From: Muribaculum sp. | Lineage (GTDB): Bacteria > Bacteroidota > Bacteroidia > Bacteroidales > Muribaculaceae | Assembly (NCBI GenBank): GCA_023664085.1 | Contig: JAMPGE010000003.1 | Location: 1-55,909 of the forward strand | Length of the DNA stretch: 55,909 nt | Direction: 5' to 3' | In this document: positions 26,961 to 35,274 of the stretch, one piece after another | How the letters are laid out: each line of letters opens with the position of its first letter | Position numbering within the stretch: the stretch's first letter is position 1 | Program-made: the position numbers and the translations under genes | The notes under the pieces: generated by a model | The model's input: the letters and a program-made list of their open reading frames with translations, nothing else | What the model was told of the DNA's origin: nothing | Databases searched by the model: none

Positions 26961-26994
26961 AGCGACGGTTTTGCGAAAAACCGTCGCTTTGTCT
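26961..26994 (+). terminator. Second terminator of the small RNA locus
   Basis: Perfect 12-bp stem AGCGACGGTTTT / AAAACCGTCGCT with a GCGA loop, followed by TTTGTCTT. It lies 55 bp after the first hairpin. It may catch read-through or end a longer 175-nt transcript. Confidence 0.8.
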
Positions 26995-27114
26995 TGAACA
27001 ATATACCCTTCTTTAGTGTAATATTGATGACAAGTAGCTGCTCTTAAAGCAGCCGCTTCTTAAGAGACGGACTTTGACAAATCATAAAAAGCATTCAATA
27101 AATATATCAAGGTT

Positions 27115-27537
27115 ATGAATACAGATAATAAAGGCACAATCGATCTGCTTAGCAAAGCAAAATCAGATCTGGCGGAGAATATGGACGAGCGTGGCATCGG
27201 TGCCATCCTTTGGGATAACGCCACTGCCGGATTTCCATATCTGCCCGAACTCGAGGTGGGCAATAATCCCGAGCATCCCGAGACCGTGCGTGTGATGGGC
27301 ATATACAATGCCGAGGGCACTCTTTATCTTATTGAAGAGGATAAATCCGGATTGAATATCAATGAATTTTATAATCACGACACAGAGGTAAAGCCCACTA
27401 TCGTAACTCTCACACCGGATATTGCCGCCAAGGAATTCGGTGATCCGGCCAGGCACAAAGGCTTCACCACGGGCGGAGATCTTGAGGAATGGCTGGCCAT
27501 AGCCGACTGCTACTTTCAGGCACTCGCGGAAATGTAA
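27115..27537 (+). CDS. Acidic cytoplasmic protein (unknown)
   Basis: A 140-residue, strongly acidic protein with no signal peptide or membrane segment. It has a mixed alpha/beta composition, including ERGIGAILWDNATAGFPYLP and a C-terminal helix (LEEWLAIADCYFQALAEM). No family was recognised. It stands alone between two terminators. It has a 115-bp leader with inverted repeats (GCTGC-N7-GCAGC, and CCGCTTCTTAAGAGACGG) and only a weak promoter of its own (TAATATTG near 27022). It may depend on read-through from the upstream RNA promoter. Confidence 0.7.
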   Translation: MNTDNKGTIDLLSKAKSDLAENMDERGIGAILWDNATAGFPYLPELEVGNNPEHPETVRVMGIYNAEGTLYLIEEDKSGLNINEFYNHDTEVKPTIVTLTPDIAAKEFGDPARHKGFTTGGDLEEWLAIADCYFQALAEM

Positions 27538-27545
27538 GAATAATT

Positions 27546-27567
27546 CAACTTTCGCAAATGAAAGTTG
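27546..27567 (+). terminator. Hairpin after the acidic-protein gene
   Basis: CAACTTTC-GCAAAT-GAAAGTTG, an 8-bp perfect stem 8 bp after the stop codon. There is no T tract, so termination would be weak or factor-assisted. Confidence 0.45.
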
Positions 27568-27573
27568 AGGTTA

Positions 27574-27613
27574 AGAAGTTTATGGTTTAGAAGTTTATGG
27601 TTTAGAAGTTTAG
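27574..27613 (+). repeat. 15-bp tandem repeat (AGAAGTTTATGGTTT x2.7)
   Basis: Two full copies and one partial copy of a 15-bp unit in the intergenic stretch before a MITE-like element. It is followed by 8-bp repeats (ATAAACAC) near 27697-27718. No coding potential. Confidence 0.75.
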
Positions 27614-27719
27614 GGTCGTTTATAAGTTTATGGTGTTATGTCCAATTGATGATTTGATATTTTTATTTCGAATTTAAATATCCGGGAATTAAACTTATAA
27701 ACACATAAACACATAAACT

Positions 27720-27827
27720 GAGCCCACTATAAAAAGTCGATTTTGTCATTTCACTGCAAAATCGCATATTGATTATCAATAAAATAAAGGAAACAAATCA
27801 CGATTTTCGACTTTTTAGAGTGGGCTC
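27720..27827. mobile_element. MITE-like element with 21-bp inverted ends and 6-bp target duplication
   Basis: The 108-bp element is bounded by GAGCCCACTATAAAAAGTCG(A) and the inverted TCGACTTTTTAGAGTGGGCT(C), 21 bp with one mismatch. It is flanked on both sides by TAAACT (27714-27719 and 27828-27833), a likely target-site duplication. An internal inverted repeat (CGATTTTG / CAAAATCG) lies near the left end. There is no ORF. It is a non-autonomous element, presumably moved in trans by an IS with the same ends. Confidence 0.75.
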
Positions 27828-27879
27828 TAAACTAAAAATTCACAAGTTGCAAAGCGACTTAAGAAACCTGAGTAAAATA

Positions 27880-27912
27880 AAAAGCCGCGGCCCGGAGGTG
27901 GGCGCGGCTTTT
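27880..27912 (-). terminator. Terminator of the vor operon
   Basis: Hairpin AAAAGCCGCG(G)CCC-GGAGGT-GGGCGCGGCTTTT; on the minus strand it is followed by TTTTTATTTTA. It lies 27 bp beyond the last vor gene. Confidence 0.88.
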
Positions 27913-27939
27913 ATCGTTTCGTGATGTAGGGAAGTGGAA

Positions 27940-28482
27940 TTACTTCTTCAGCACTTCACGGCCTTTTTCGATGGCCTTCTCATTAAGGGGAATGAGTTTG
28001 TGATGACGCTCGGGAAGAGACTTCTTCAGGCCCTTGATCACGTTCTCCATCGGGAGTTTGTAAGGCATGGCCTCAAGCAGCGCACCCATCACAACCATGT
28101 TGTATGCTTTGGAGTTGCCGATTTCGAGAGTAGCCTCCATAGCGTCGATGGGATAGATGCTGATGTCGTCGCGGGTAGGACGGTTGTGGATACCGTTGGT
28201 GTCGTAGATTAGGATGCCGCCGGGTTTTACCTTGGGAGCAAACTTATCGAGACTCTGCTGGTTAAGCGCGATAACGATATCATACTTATCGAGCACGGGG
28301 GATGAGATTTTCTCATCGGAAAGGATCACAGTGACGTTGGCGGTACCGCCGCGCTGTTCGGGGCCGTAAGAAGGCATCCAGGTCACCTCCTTGTCGTCCA
28401 TAAGACCGGAATAGGCGAGGATTTTGCCCATGGAGAGAACACCCTGTCCGCCGAAACCGGCGATGATGATTTCTTCTTTCAT
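27940..28482 (-). CDS. 2-oxoacid:ferredoxin oxidoreductase, gamma subunit
   Basis: A 180-residue gamma subunit of the pyruvate/ketoisovalerate ferredoxin oxidoreductase family. It has the N-terminal IAGFGGQGVLSMGKILAYSG motif and the SYGPEQRGG segment typical of this catalytic subunit. It is the last gene of the four-gene operon ferredoxin-alpha-beta-gamma. With its partners it oxidatively decarboxylates a 2-oxoacid with CoA and reduces ferredoxin in the cytoplasm. The exact substrate (branched-chain 2-oxoacids or 2-oxoglutarate) cannot be told from this subunit. Confidence 0.92.
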   Translation of the reverse strand: MKEEIIIAGFGGQGVLSMGKILAYSGLMDDKEVTWMPSYGPEQRGGTANVTVILSDEKISSPVLDKYDIVIALNQQSLDKFAPKVKPGGILIYDTNGIHNRPTRDDISIYPIDAMEATLEIGNSKAYNMVVMGALLEAMPYKLPMENVIKGLKKSLPERHHKLIPLNEKAIEKGREVLKK

Positions 28483-28509
28483 GATATATATGGTAAATTA
28501 AGGAGGTTA

Positions 28510-29271
28510 TTACTCGTTTTTAAGGTCGCCCAGAGGATATTTTTCAAACATGTTTTCCACCATCCATTCGTTGGCCTTTTCGGGCGACATCTTCCAGCCG
28601 GAGTTGCATGTGGATACAATCTCCACTACTGAAGTGCCCTTCTTGGCGATGGCGTTTTCGAATGCTTTCTTAAGGGCAGCCTTGGTCTTGCGTACGTTGG
28701 CGGGAGTGTGCACGCTCTGGCGGGTAACGTAGCAGGTGCCGTCGAGGATAGCCATGAGGTTGGTGATTTCCAGAGGATGTCCGTTGAGGTCAACGCGGCG
28801 TCCGTAAGGAGTGGTGGCTGTCTTCTGGCCTACGAGGGTGGTAGGAGCCATCTGGCCGCCTGTCATACCGTAGATAGCGTTGTTGACGAAGACCATCACG
28901 ATGTTTTCACCGCGGTTGGCGGCGTGGATTGATTCGGCGGTACCGATAGCTGACATGTCGCCGTCGCCCTGATATGTGAATACAACGTCGTTGGGCCAGA
29001 GACGGCTGATGGCGGTGGCTACGGCAGGTGCGCGGCCGTGGGCGGCTTCCACCCAGTCCACGTCAATATAGTTGTAGGCAAACACGGCGCAGCCTACGGG
29101 AGAGATGCCCACGGTGTGGTCGGTGAGTCCCATTTCGGCCACAACCTCGGCGATGAGCTTATGGATCACGCCATGGCTGCATCCGGGGCAATAGTGCATG
29201 TGCACTTCTTCGAGAAGTTCAGGCTTGGAGTAAACCTTGTTCTCAGGACGAATTATATCATTGATTTCCAT
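28510..29271 (-). CDS. 2-oxoacid:ferredoxin oxidoreductase, beta subunit (TPP-binding)
   Basis: A 253-residue beta subunit. The thiamine-diphosphate and magnesium site is visible as GDGDMSAIGTAESIHAANRG then NNAIYGMTGGQ. HYCPGCSHG near the N-terminus matches the family. It lies 27 bp upstream of the gamma gene and 40 bp downstream of the alpha gene. It binds TPP and carries out decarboxylation jointly with the alpha subunit. It belongs to the Vor/Kor type, in which the four subunits are separate genes. Confidence 0.93.
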   Translation of the reverse strand: MEINDIIRPENKVYSKPELLEEVHMHYCPGCSHGVIHKLIAEVVAEMGLTDHTVGISPVGCAVFAYNYIDVDWVEAAHGRAPAVATAISRLWPNDVVFTYQGDGDMSAIGTAESIHAANRGENIVMVFVNNAIYGMTGGQMAPTTLVGQKTATTPYGRRVDLNGHPLEITNLMAILDGTCYVTRQSVHTPANVRKTKAALKKAFENAIAKKGTSVVEIVSTCNSGWKMSPEKANEWMVENMFEKYPLGDLKNE

Positions 29272-29311
29272 GAATTTCGTAGAAATAAATTAAATGTTTG
29301 AGCCACAAGGC

Positions 29312-30397
29312 TTACTTCTTGATGATTTTCTGTTCGAGGGCCTCTACCACTTCTTCGGGGCTGGGGATGATGCCGCCCAGACGGCCGAAGTGTTCTACGG
29401 GCATGGCGTCGTGCACGGCAAGACGAACGTCTTCGATCATCTGGCCGGCGTTGAGTTCGACTACGAGGATACCCTTCTTGCCTTCGGCGGCTTTGGCTAC
29501 TGCCTCAGTGGGGAACGGCCAGAGGGTGATGGGGCGTACGATGCCGATCTTGATGCCTTTTTCGGCTGCGAGTTCGCGGGCCTTGTCGCAGATACGGGCG
29601 ATGGAGCCGAAGGCTACGATCAGATAGTCGGCGCCTTCCACGTTGATTTCTTCCCAACGGGTCTCGTTTTTCTCGATCTCGCGGTAGCGGGCCTGAAGCT
29701 CATGGTTGATGATCTCCATGCGGGAGGATTCAAGTTCGAGGGAGGTGACTACGTTGCGTTTGCGGCCATCTTTGCGGCCGTTGGCAGCCCAGGGGCACTG
29801 CTTGCGGATCTCTTCCTCGGTGCGGCGCGGACGCTGCTCGGGGAGGATCACTTTCTCCATCATCTGGCCTACGATGCCGTCGGCGAGAATCATGGCGGGG
29901 TTGCGGTATTTGAAGGCAAGGTCAAAGCCGAGGCCTACGAAGTCTACCATTTCCTGTACGGTGGAGGGAGCGAGCACGATCAGGTGATAGTCACCGTGGC
30001 CGCCGCCCTTGGTGGCCTGGAAATAGTCGGCCTGGGAGGGCTGGATGGTGCCGAGGCCCGGACCGCCGCGCATCACGTTGAGCACAAGAGCCGGCAGGGA
30101 AGCGGCGGCGATGTAGGAGATACCCTCCTGCTTAAGGCTGACGCCGGGGGAGGATGAGGAAGTCATCACGGCTTTGCCGCTGGCGGCGCCGCCGTAGACC
30201 ATATTAATTGCGGCAACCTCCGACTCTGCCTGGAGCACTGTCATGCCGGTGGTCTCCCAAGGCATAAGCTCCTCGAGGGTCTCAAGCACCTCCGACTGCG
30301 GAGTGATGGGATAGCCGAAATAACCGTCGCATCCGTAGCGGATTGCAGCGTGGGCTATCGCCTCGTTGCCTTTCATTAGTCTTACCTCTTCTTTCAT
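29312..30397 (-). CDS. vorB: 2-oxoacid:ferredoxin oxidoreductase, alpha subunit (VorB type)
   Basis: A 361-residue alpha subunit with the pyrimidine-binding N-terminal domain (MKGNEAIAHAAIRYGCDGYF, GYPITPQSE) and a C-terminal transketolase-C-like domain. Its length and sequence fit 3-methyl-2-oxobutanoate dehydrogenase subunit VorB of Bacteroidales. It supplies the second half of the TPP site. It lies 54 bp after the small ferredoxin gene. The reduced ferredoxin could feed the Nfn complex encoded at 38295-40533. Substrate choice rests on family naming, not on residues that I could check. Confidence 0.9.
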   Translation of the reverse strand: MKEEVRLMKGNEAIAHAAIRYGCDGYFGYPITPQSEVLETLEELMPWETTGMTVLQAESEVAAINMVYGGAASGKAVMTSSSSPGVSLKQEGISYIAAASLPALVLNVMRGGPGLGTIQPSQADYFQATKGGGHGDYHLIVLAPSTVQEMVDFVGLGFDLAFKYRNPAMILADGIVGQMMEKVILPEQRPRRTEEEIRKQCPWAANGRKDGRKRNVVTSLELESSRMEIINHELQARYREIEKNETRWEEINVEGADYLIVAFGSIARICDKARELAAEKGIKIGIVRPITLWPFPTEAVAKAAEGKKGILVVELNAGQMIEDVRLAVHDAMPVEHFGRLGGIIPSPEEVVEALEQKIIKK

Positions 30398-30451
30398 ATC
30401 GATTTGTTCTGTTTTCGTTGTGTAAGTTGTGTTTCTGGTTATTAGTTCGCT

Positions 30452-30682
30452 TTAATCAACTTTTACGCGGTATACCTCGATGCAGGCGTCCGGACATACC
30501 CATGCGCAGGAGCAGCATCCTGTGCAATTGTCGGGATTCGCCATATACGCGAAGTGATAGCCTCTGTCGTTGACTTCGTTGGGCTGTAATGCCAATGTCT
30601 TTGTGGGACAGGCCACTACACACAAGTTGCAGCCCTTGCACCGTTCCACATTGACGGTGATAGCTCCTTTAACTTTTGCCAT
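30452..30682 (-). CDS. 2x[4Fe-4S] ferredoxin subunit of the Vor complex
   Basis: A 76-residue ferredoxin with two CxxCxxC clusters (CKGCNLCVVACP and CTGCCSCAWVCP). It is the delta subunit that collects electrons from the alpha/beta/gamma core. It is the first gene of the operon, about 33 nt after the predicted transcription start. The size and single-domain structure match the delta subunits of four-subunit enzymes. Confidence 0.93.
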   Translation of the reverse strand: MAKVKGAITVNVERCKGCNLCVVACPTKTLALQPNEVNDRGYHFAYMANPDNCTGCCSCAWVCPDACIEVYRVKVD

Positions 30683-30719
30683 ATTTAGAGTGTTAATTGG
30701 TATTTTTTTAGGTTTTCCA

Positions 30720-30727
30720 CAAAATTA
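30720..30727 (-). promoter_or_regulatory. Promoter -7 box of the vor operon
   Basis: Minus-strand TAATTTTG matches TAnnTTTG, about 38 bp before the ferredoxin start. The -33 region is poor. Upstream is a perfect hairpin AAATATGTT-TTAC-AACATATTT (30758-30779), which could be an operator. Confidence 0.65.
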
Positions 30728-30796
30728 ATGATTTTTTTCTTTGCACCATTGCCAAAGAAATATGTTTTACAACATATTTTTGTGGTTTTTTATGAA

Positions 30797-30991
30797 TGAA
30801 GTTGTCTAAACTTATTTACGAAAGTTAAAATCAGTTTTAAATTTTTTCTTGTCATTAATCTTTGGCAATCTTTCGGGTGAATTTTCATCATCTTATCAGT
30901 CACGATGCAGGCATCGTTCCCTCTTCGATGAAGGAAATTCCCTCTGAAATCTTACCAAATCTTAACGACAAAATAAGTTTAGACAACTTCA
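30797..30991. mobile_element. MITE-like element with 21-bp perfect inverted ends
   Basis: 195-bp non-coding element. The ends TGAAGTTGTCTAAACTTATT(T) (30797-30817) and its exact inverse (30971-30991) are perfect inverted repeats. Partial similarity continues inward for about 12 bp. It has no ORF and no clear target-site duplication. It fills the gap between the vor operon and the sirtuin gene. One end is repeated at 19894-19926 in the srf-like operon leader. Confidence 0.7.
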
Positions 30992-31031
30992 ATGCCTACG
31001 CTCGGCTCAAATTTCTTTGAGCCGAGCCCTG

Positions 31032-31748
31032 TCAGTCGTTTCTTCCTTTTCCCGCGCGCTCCTTGAGCAGGCCCGCGAGTGTCTGCATTCCCTTTGTGGC
31101 CGGTTCGGCTATGACGGTGACGTTGGGTATGCCTGCCGTGGAGGCCGGACGCGGGTCAATATAATATATCGGTGTGCCCGGGCGCACGCAATTGATAAGT
31201 CCGGCCGCCGGATATACCACCAGGGAAGTGCCGATCACCACGAATATGTCGGCTTCCTGCGTAATCTCCATCGCTTTGCCGATGTTGGGCACCGGCTCTT
31301 GAAAAAACACGATGTGCGGACGCATCAGATCGCCCCGCCTGCCACGTGTGCGCGGTGTGGTCTCAAGGTGATCCACGTCAAGACTCTCGATATAGTCCGG
31401 ATCGGATACAGACCGGATTTTCATTAGCTCGCCATGCAGGTGAAGCACACGCGAGGAGCCGGCCCGTTCGTGAAGGTCATCCACGTTCTGGGTGATGATA
31501 TATACGTCGTAATCCTTCTCGAGGGCGGCCAAGGCTCGGTGGGCGTCGTTGGGAAGCGCGGCGATCAACTGCCGGCGGCGTTCGTTGTAAAAGCGGTGTA
31601 CGAGTTCGGGATCGCGGCGGAAACCGTCGGCGGAAGCCACGTCCATCACCGGATAGTTTTCCCACAGTCCGCCGGCGTCGCGGAATGTGGAGATGCCGCT
31701 TTCGGCGCTCACTCCCGCTCCGGTGGATACTACTAATTTCGGTTTCAT
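31032..31748 (-). CDS. Sir2-family NAD-dependent protein deacylase
   Basis: A 238-residue sirtuin. Motifs present: GAGVSAESGISTFR (NAD site), TQNVDDLHERAG, catalytic HLHGEL (His105) and VIGTSLVVYPAAG. Tyr54 and Arg57 (FYNERR) form the class III Y-x-x-R pair that favours acidic acyl groups such as succinyl. The zinc-binding cysteines of the small domain are absent: the segment after HGEL contains no Cys. It probably removes acyl groups from lysines in the cytoplasm. The 9-bp minisatellite lies just upstream, and no clear promoter was found between the two. Confidence 0.92.
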   Translation of the reverse strand: MKPKLVVSTGAGVSAESGISTFRDAGGLWENYPVMDVASADGFRRDPELVHRFYNERRRQLIAALPNDAHRALAALEKDYDVYIITQNVDDLHERAGSSRVLHLHGELMKIRSVSDPDYIESLDVDHLETTPRTRGRRGDLMRPHIVFFQEPVPNIGKAMEITQEADIFVVIGTSLVVYPAAGLINCVRPGTPIYYIDPRPASTAGIPNVTVIAEPATKGMQTLAGLLKERAGKGRND

Positions 31749-31789
31749 TTTTTTTTCTTCTTGAATTTTGTCTGATCGTAAGTCTTGGC

Positions 31790-31984
31790 CTGATGGGGCT
31801 AATGGGGCTTATGGGGCTAATGAGCCTGATGGGGGCTGATGGGCCTAATGGGGCTGATGGGCCTAATGGGGCTGATGGGCCTAATGGGACTGATGGGGCT
31901 CCGGCCTCCGGTCCTTTTGAGCCTAATGGGCCTTCTGGGGCTGATGGGCCTGATGGGGCTGATGGGGCTTATGGGGCTAATGAG
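31790..31984 (+). repeat. 9-bp tandem repeat array 2 (GATGGGGCT type)
   Basis: About 20 copies of [G/A]ATGGG[G/C]CT, with a non-repeat interruption near 31905-31920 and one unit with an extra G, which shifts frame. The G-rich strand is plus. Reading frames give Gly-Leu-Met or collagen-like Gly-Ala-Asp repeats, but the frame changes inside the array, so it is not called as a gene. Regular GGGG runs could form G-quadruplexes. Confidence 0.88.
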
Positions 31985-32142
31985 CCGATTATTAAGACTT
32001 ATTTCTTACAAACTTACAATTTTTCCGGCAGAATGCAAAACTTCTGCGGCGATTATTTTGTTATTAAATCTGTAATGCGGTCAATTCGGGTGTCTCATTG
32101 GATGAATGTTTTTTTGAAAATAATTTTTTTGGACGCAAAAAG

Positions 32143-32173
32143 TTGGTGAATTTATAGATTGTAGTTAATTTTG
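32143..32173 (+). promoter_or_regulatory. Promoter of the secreted DUF6359-like protein gene
   Basis: TTG (32143-32145), a 20-bp spacer and TAATTTTG (32166-32173). It predicts a leader of about 80 nt. Confidence 0.65.
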
Positions 32174-32260
32174 CATTTACTATCGCCCAAAAGACGCATG
32201 ATGCAATTCATTTGGAAAATATAAATCAATTACCTTAATAATAATTAATTAAATCAAGTT

Positions 32261-33766
32261 ATGAAGAAATTCTTACTTTCTTTGGCCGCTCTGGCTACCG
32301 CCACCGCCGGCTTCGCTCAGGCCACAGGCACTCTCGAAAAGCCTCTGACCGTTGACGAGTTTCTCGCCCAGGGTATACCCGACGCAGCAGTTGCCGATAC
32401 TTATGTGCAGGGCTATATCGTAGGTTATGTATCCGGACAGACTCTTTCCACCGGTGCCCGTTTTGAGATCGGTGAAGACGTGGTCAATACCAACCTGCTT
32501 CTCGCAGCTTCCAGCTCCGAGGATATGTATCAGAAATGTGTCGTTGTGCAATTGCCTTCCGGCGATGTGCGCAACGCTCTGGGTCTGCAGGCCCATCCCG
32601 AGAATATCTACCATCAGGTGATCCTGAAAGGCAGCCACGAGAAATATTTCGGTGCCAACGGTCTTAAGAGCGTGACTCAGTATCAGTGGGTAGGCGATGC
32701 TCCCGTAGTTGAGGAAATCACTACTCTTGGCTCTGCCGACGCTCCCCTCACCGTGACTGAACTTCTGACTCACGCCACAGTGGGCACACAGTATGCTTAC
32801 GTCACCGGTTATATCGTGGGCTGCGTGAAGAAGAATGCCATGTCGATCGACGACGCCGTGTTCAGCGCCACCGATTCTCCCTCCAACTCCAACTTCCTTC
32901 TGGCTGCGAGCGCAGACTGCAAGGACGTGGCTCAGTGTCTGACCGTTCAGGTGTCGGACTATGACGTTCGCGACGAACTCTGCCTTGAGAAAGCTCCCGG
33001 CAACCTTGGCAAGCAGGTGACCATCTACGGAACCTACGAACCCTATTTCGGCGTGAAAGGTGTGAAGGGCGTGGCCAAATTCTCATTCGGCGACAAGCTT
33101 GAAGAGGGCGGAAGCGGCAACAATCCCGCAGGCGGCGCCATCTATTCCGGTCTGCTCGAAAATCAGAGCGAATGCGACTGGACTTTCGACAACATCCAGA
33201 TCAGCGATCCTCTCACCTACGTCTTCTCCTGGAAGAGCTATAACAATGCTTACTATCTGAATGCAAGCGCATTTATGAACAGCACCAACTATGCGGCCGA
33301 AGCCATCGCCTACAGCCCCGTGATTGACCTCGCCGGTTATTCCGACGTGACTGTAAACTTCGACCACGCCGCCAAGTTCCAGAACAATCCCGACGTACGC
33401 AAGGAAGTTACCTTCGTAGTACGCGAAGAGGGAGCCACCGAATGGTCCGCTCTTGAAATCCCCACCTATCCTACCGCCGGCACATGGAACTTCGTAAACA
33501 GCGGAGACATCGATATGAAGGCATACGACGGAAAGAAGGTACAGATCGGTTTCCGCTATGAGAGCTCCGCACAGGGTGCCGACACCTGGGAATTCAAGAA
33601 TGTAGAGGTGAAGGGCACCAAGACTTCCGGCGTTGAGGCTATCGACGTAGAAGGCGCAGAGGCCATCTACTTCGATCTTCAGGGCATGAAGGTTGCCAAT
33701 CCTGAAAACGGCCTTTACATCAAGGTAGTCAACGGCAAGGCAAGCAAAGTGCTCGTCCGCAAATAA
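32261..33766 (+). CDS. Secreted protein with two DUF6359-like domains and sorting-like tail
   Basis: A 501-residue protein with a signal peptide (MKKFLLSLAALATATAGFAQ). Two related domains follow (about 25-150 and 155-270). Each has the order TVxExL, YVxGYIVG, NLLLAAS and a final YFG; this OB-like pattern fits the DUF6359 family (recalled). Next is a domain of about 160 residues resembling choice-of-anchor J (AYSPVIDLAGYSDVTVNFDH). The C-terminus (YFDLQGMKVANPENGLYIKV, then NGKASKVLVRK) is a short sorting-like tail. It is probably exported to the surface. Its own promoter and terminator make it monocistronic. Confidence 0.85.
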   Translation: MKKFLLSLAALATATAGFAQATGTLEKPLTVDEFLAQGIPDAAVADTYVQGYIVGYVSGQTLSTGARFEIGEDVVNTNLLLAASSSEDMYQKCVVVQLPSGDVRNALGLQAHPENIYHQVILKGSHEKYFGANGLKSVTQYQWVGDAPVVEEITTLGSADAPLTVTELLTHATVGTQYAYVTGYIVGCVKKNAMSIDDAVFSATDSPSNSNFLLAASADCKDVAQCLTVQVSDYDVRDELCLEKAPGNLGKQVTIYGTYEPYFGVKGVKGVAKFSFGDKLEEGGSGNNPAGGAIYSGLLENQSECDWTFDNIQISDPLTYVFSWKSYNNAYYLNASAFMNSTNYAAEAIAYSPVIDLAGYSDVTVNFDHAAKFQNNPDVRKEVTFVVREEGATEWSALEIPTYPTAGTWNFVNSGDIDMKAYDGKKVQIGFRYESSAQGADTWEFKNVEVKGTKTSGVEAIDVEGAEAIYFDLQGMKVANPENGLYIKVVNGKASKVLVRK

Positions 33767-33787
33767 AACTTAACCGCGACTAATACT

Positions 33788-33816
33788 AAAGCCCGCCGAC
33801 CCGTCGGCGGGCTTTT
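33788..33816 (+). terminator. Rho-independent terminator
   Basis: AAAGCCCGCCGAC-CC-GTCGGCGGGCTTTT, a 13-bp perfect stem 21 bp after the stop codon of the secreted-protein gene. Confidence 0.92.
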
Positions 33817-33846
33817 GCTATCTCTGCCCGAGACAAATCCCGAAAA

Positions 33847-33962
33847 ATCGAGATGGATCGGGATAGATCGGGTTGGATTGCGATAGACCGGGATGCATCG
33901 GGATGAATCGAGATGTATCGAGATGGATCGGGATAGATCGGGTTGGATCGGAATAGATCCGC
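33847..33962 (+). repeat. 10-bp tandem repeat array
   Basis: About 11.5 units of ATCGGGATAG and variants. The three-unit block ATCGAGATGG-ATCGGGATAG-ATCGGGTTGG occurs twice, 70 bp apart, so part of the array was duplicated. It lies between the facing terminators of two convergent genes. Confidence 0.85.
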
Positions 33963-33971
33963 TATGGCATA

Positions 33972-34004
33972 AAAAAAGCGTTGCCTTCGGGGCAACGCTT
34001 TTTT
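33972..34004 (-). terminator. Terminator of the GAPDH gene
   Basis: AAAAAAGCGTTGCC-TTCG-GGCAACGCTTTTTT with a stable TTCG loop. It acts on the minus strand after the GAPDH stop codon and could also work on plus. Confidence 0.92.
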
Positions 34005-34021
34005 AGATTCTTGGGCTGGAA

Positions 34022-35062
<1,041 letters not shown>

Positions 35063-35093
35063 CTATAGAGATGGTTCTATCTCTTTCATATGG

Positions 35094-35101
35094 CAAAGTT
35101 A
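35094..35101 (-). promoter_or_regulatory. Promoter -7 box of gap
   Basis: Minus-strand TAACTTTG fits TAnnTTTG; the -33 region is AT-rich without TTTG. A plus-strand TATGTTTG at 35137-35144 may serve the divergent mscL gene. Confidence 0.6.
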
Positions 35102-35274
35102 ATATTTTTTTGGTTTTATTCCTAATTTTTATCAAATATGTTTGATTTTGTCATTATGGTTAACAAATTTTTGCGATAATGCAACTGATTGTTGACTTCA
35201 GACGTTAATTAAAAAGGAAAGATTCCTCTCACTCTATTTCTAACAACAACCATTGCATAAAAAAGTATTACAGT

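Noticed and set aside
26816..26994. Firm assignment as 6S RNA, tmRNA or SRP RNA
   Set aside because: The 5' and 3' ends do not form the long closing stem of 6S, and no tmRNA or SRP sequence motifs were found. Left as unassigned.
31685..32149. Collagen-like Gly-Ala-Asp / Gly-Leu-Met ORFs in the second array
   Set aside because: The frame changes inside the array because of an extra G, and the ORF runs out of an antisense frame of the sirtuin gene. It looks collagen-like only because the unit is 9 bp.
33847..33962. CRISPR array
   Set aside because: None of the tandem arrays has 25-40 bp repeats with unique spacers, and there are no cas genes.
33786..33995. Minus-strand ORF rich in Ser-Ile-Pro-Asp across the 10-bp array
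   Set aside because: It is a low-complexity translation of a 10-bp repeat that spans two terminators.
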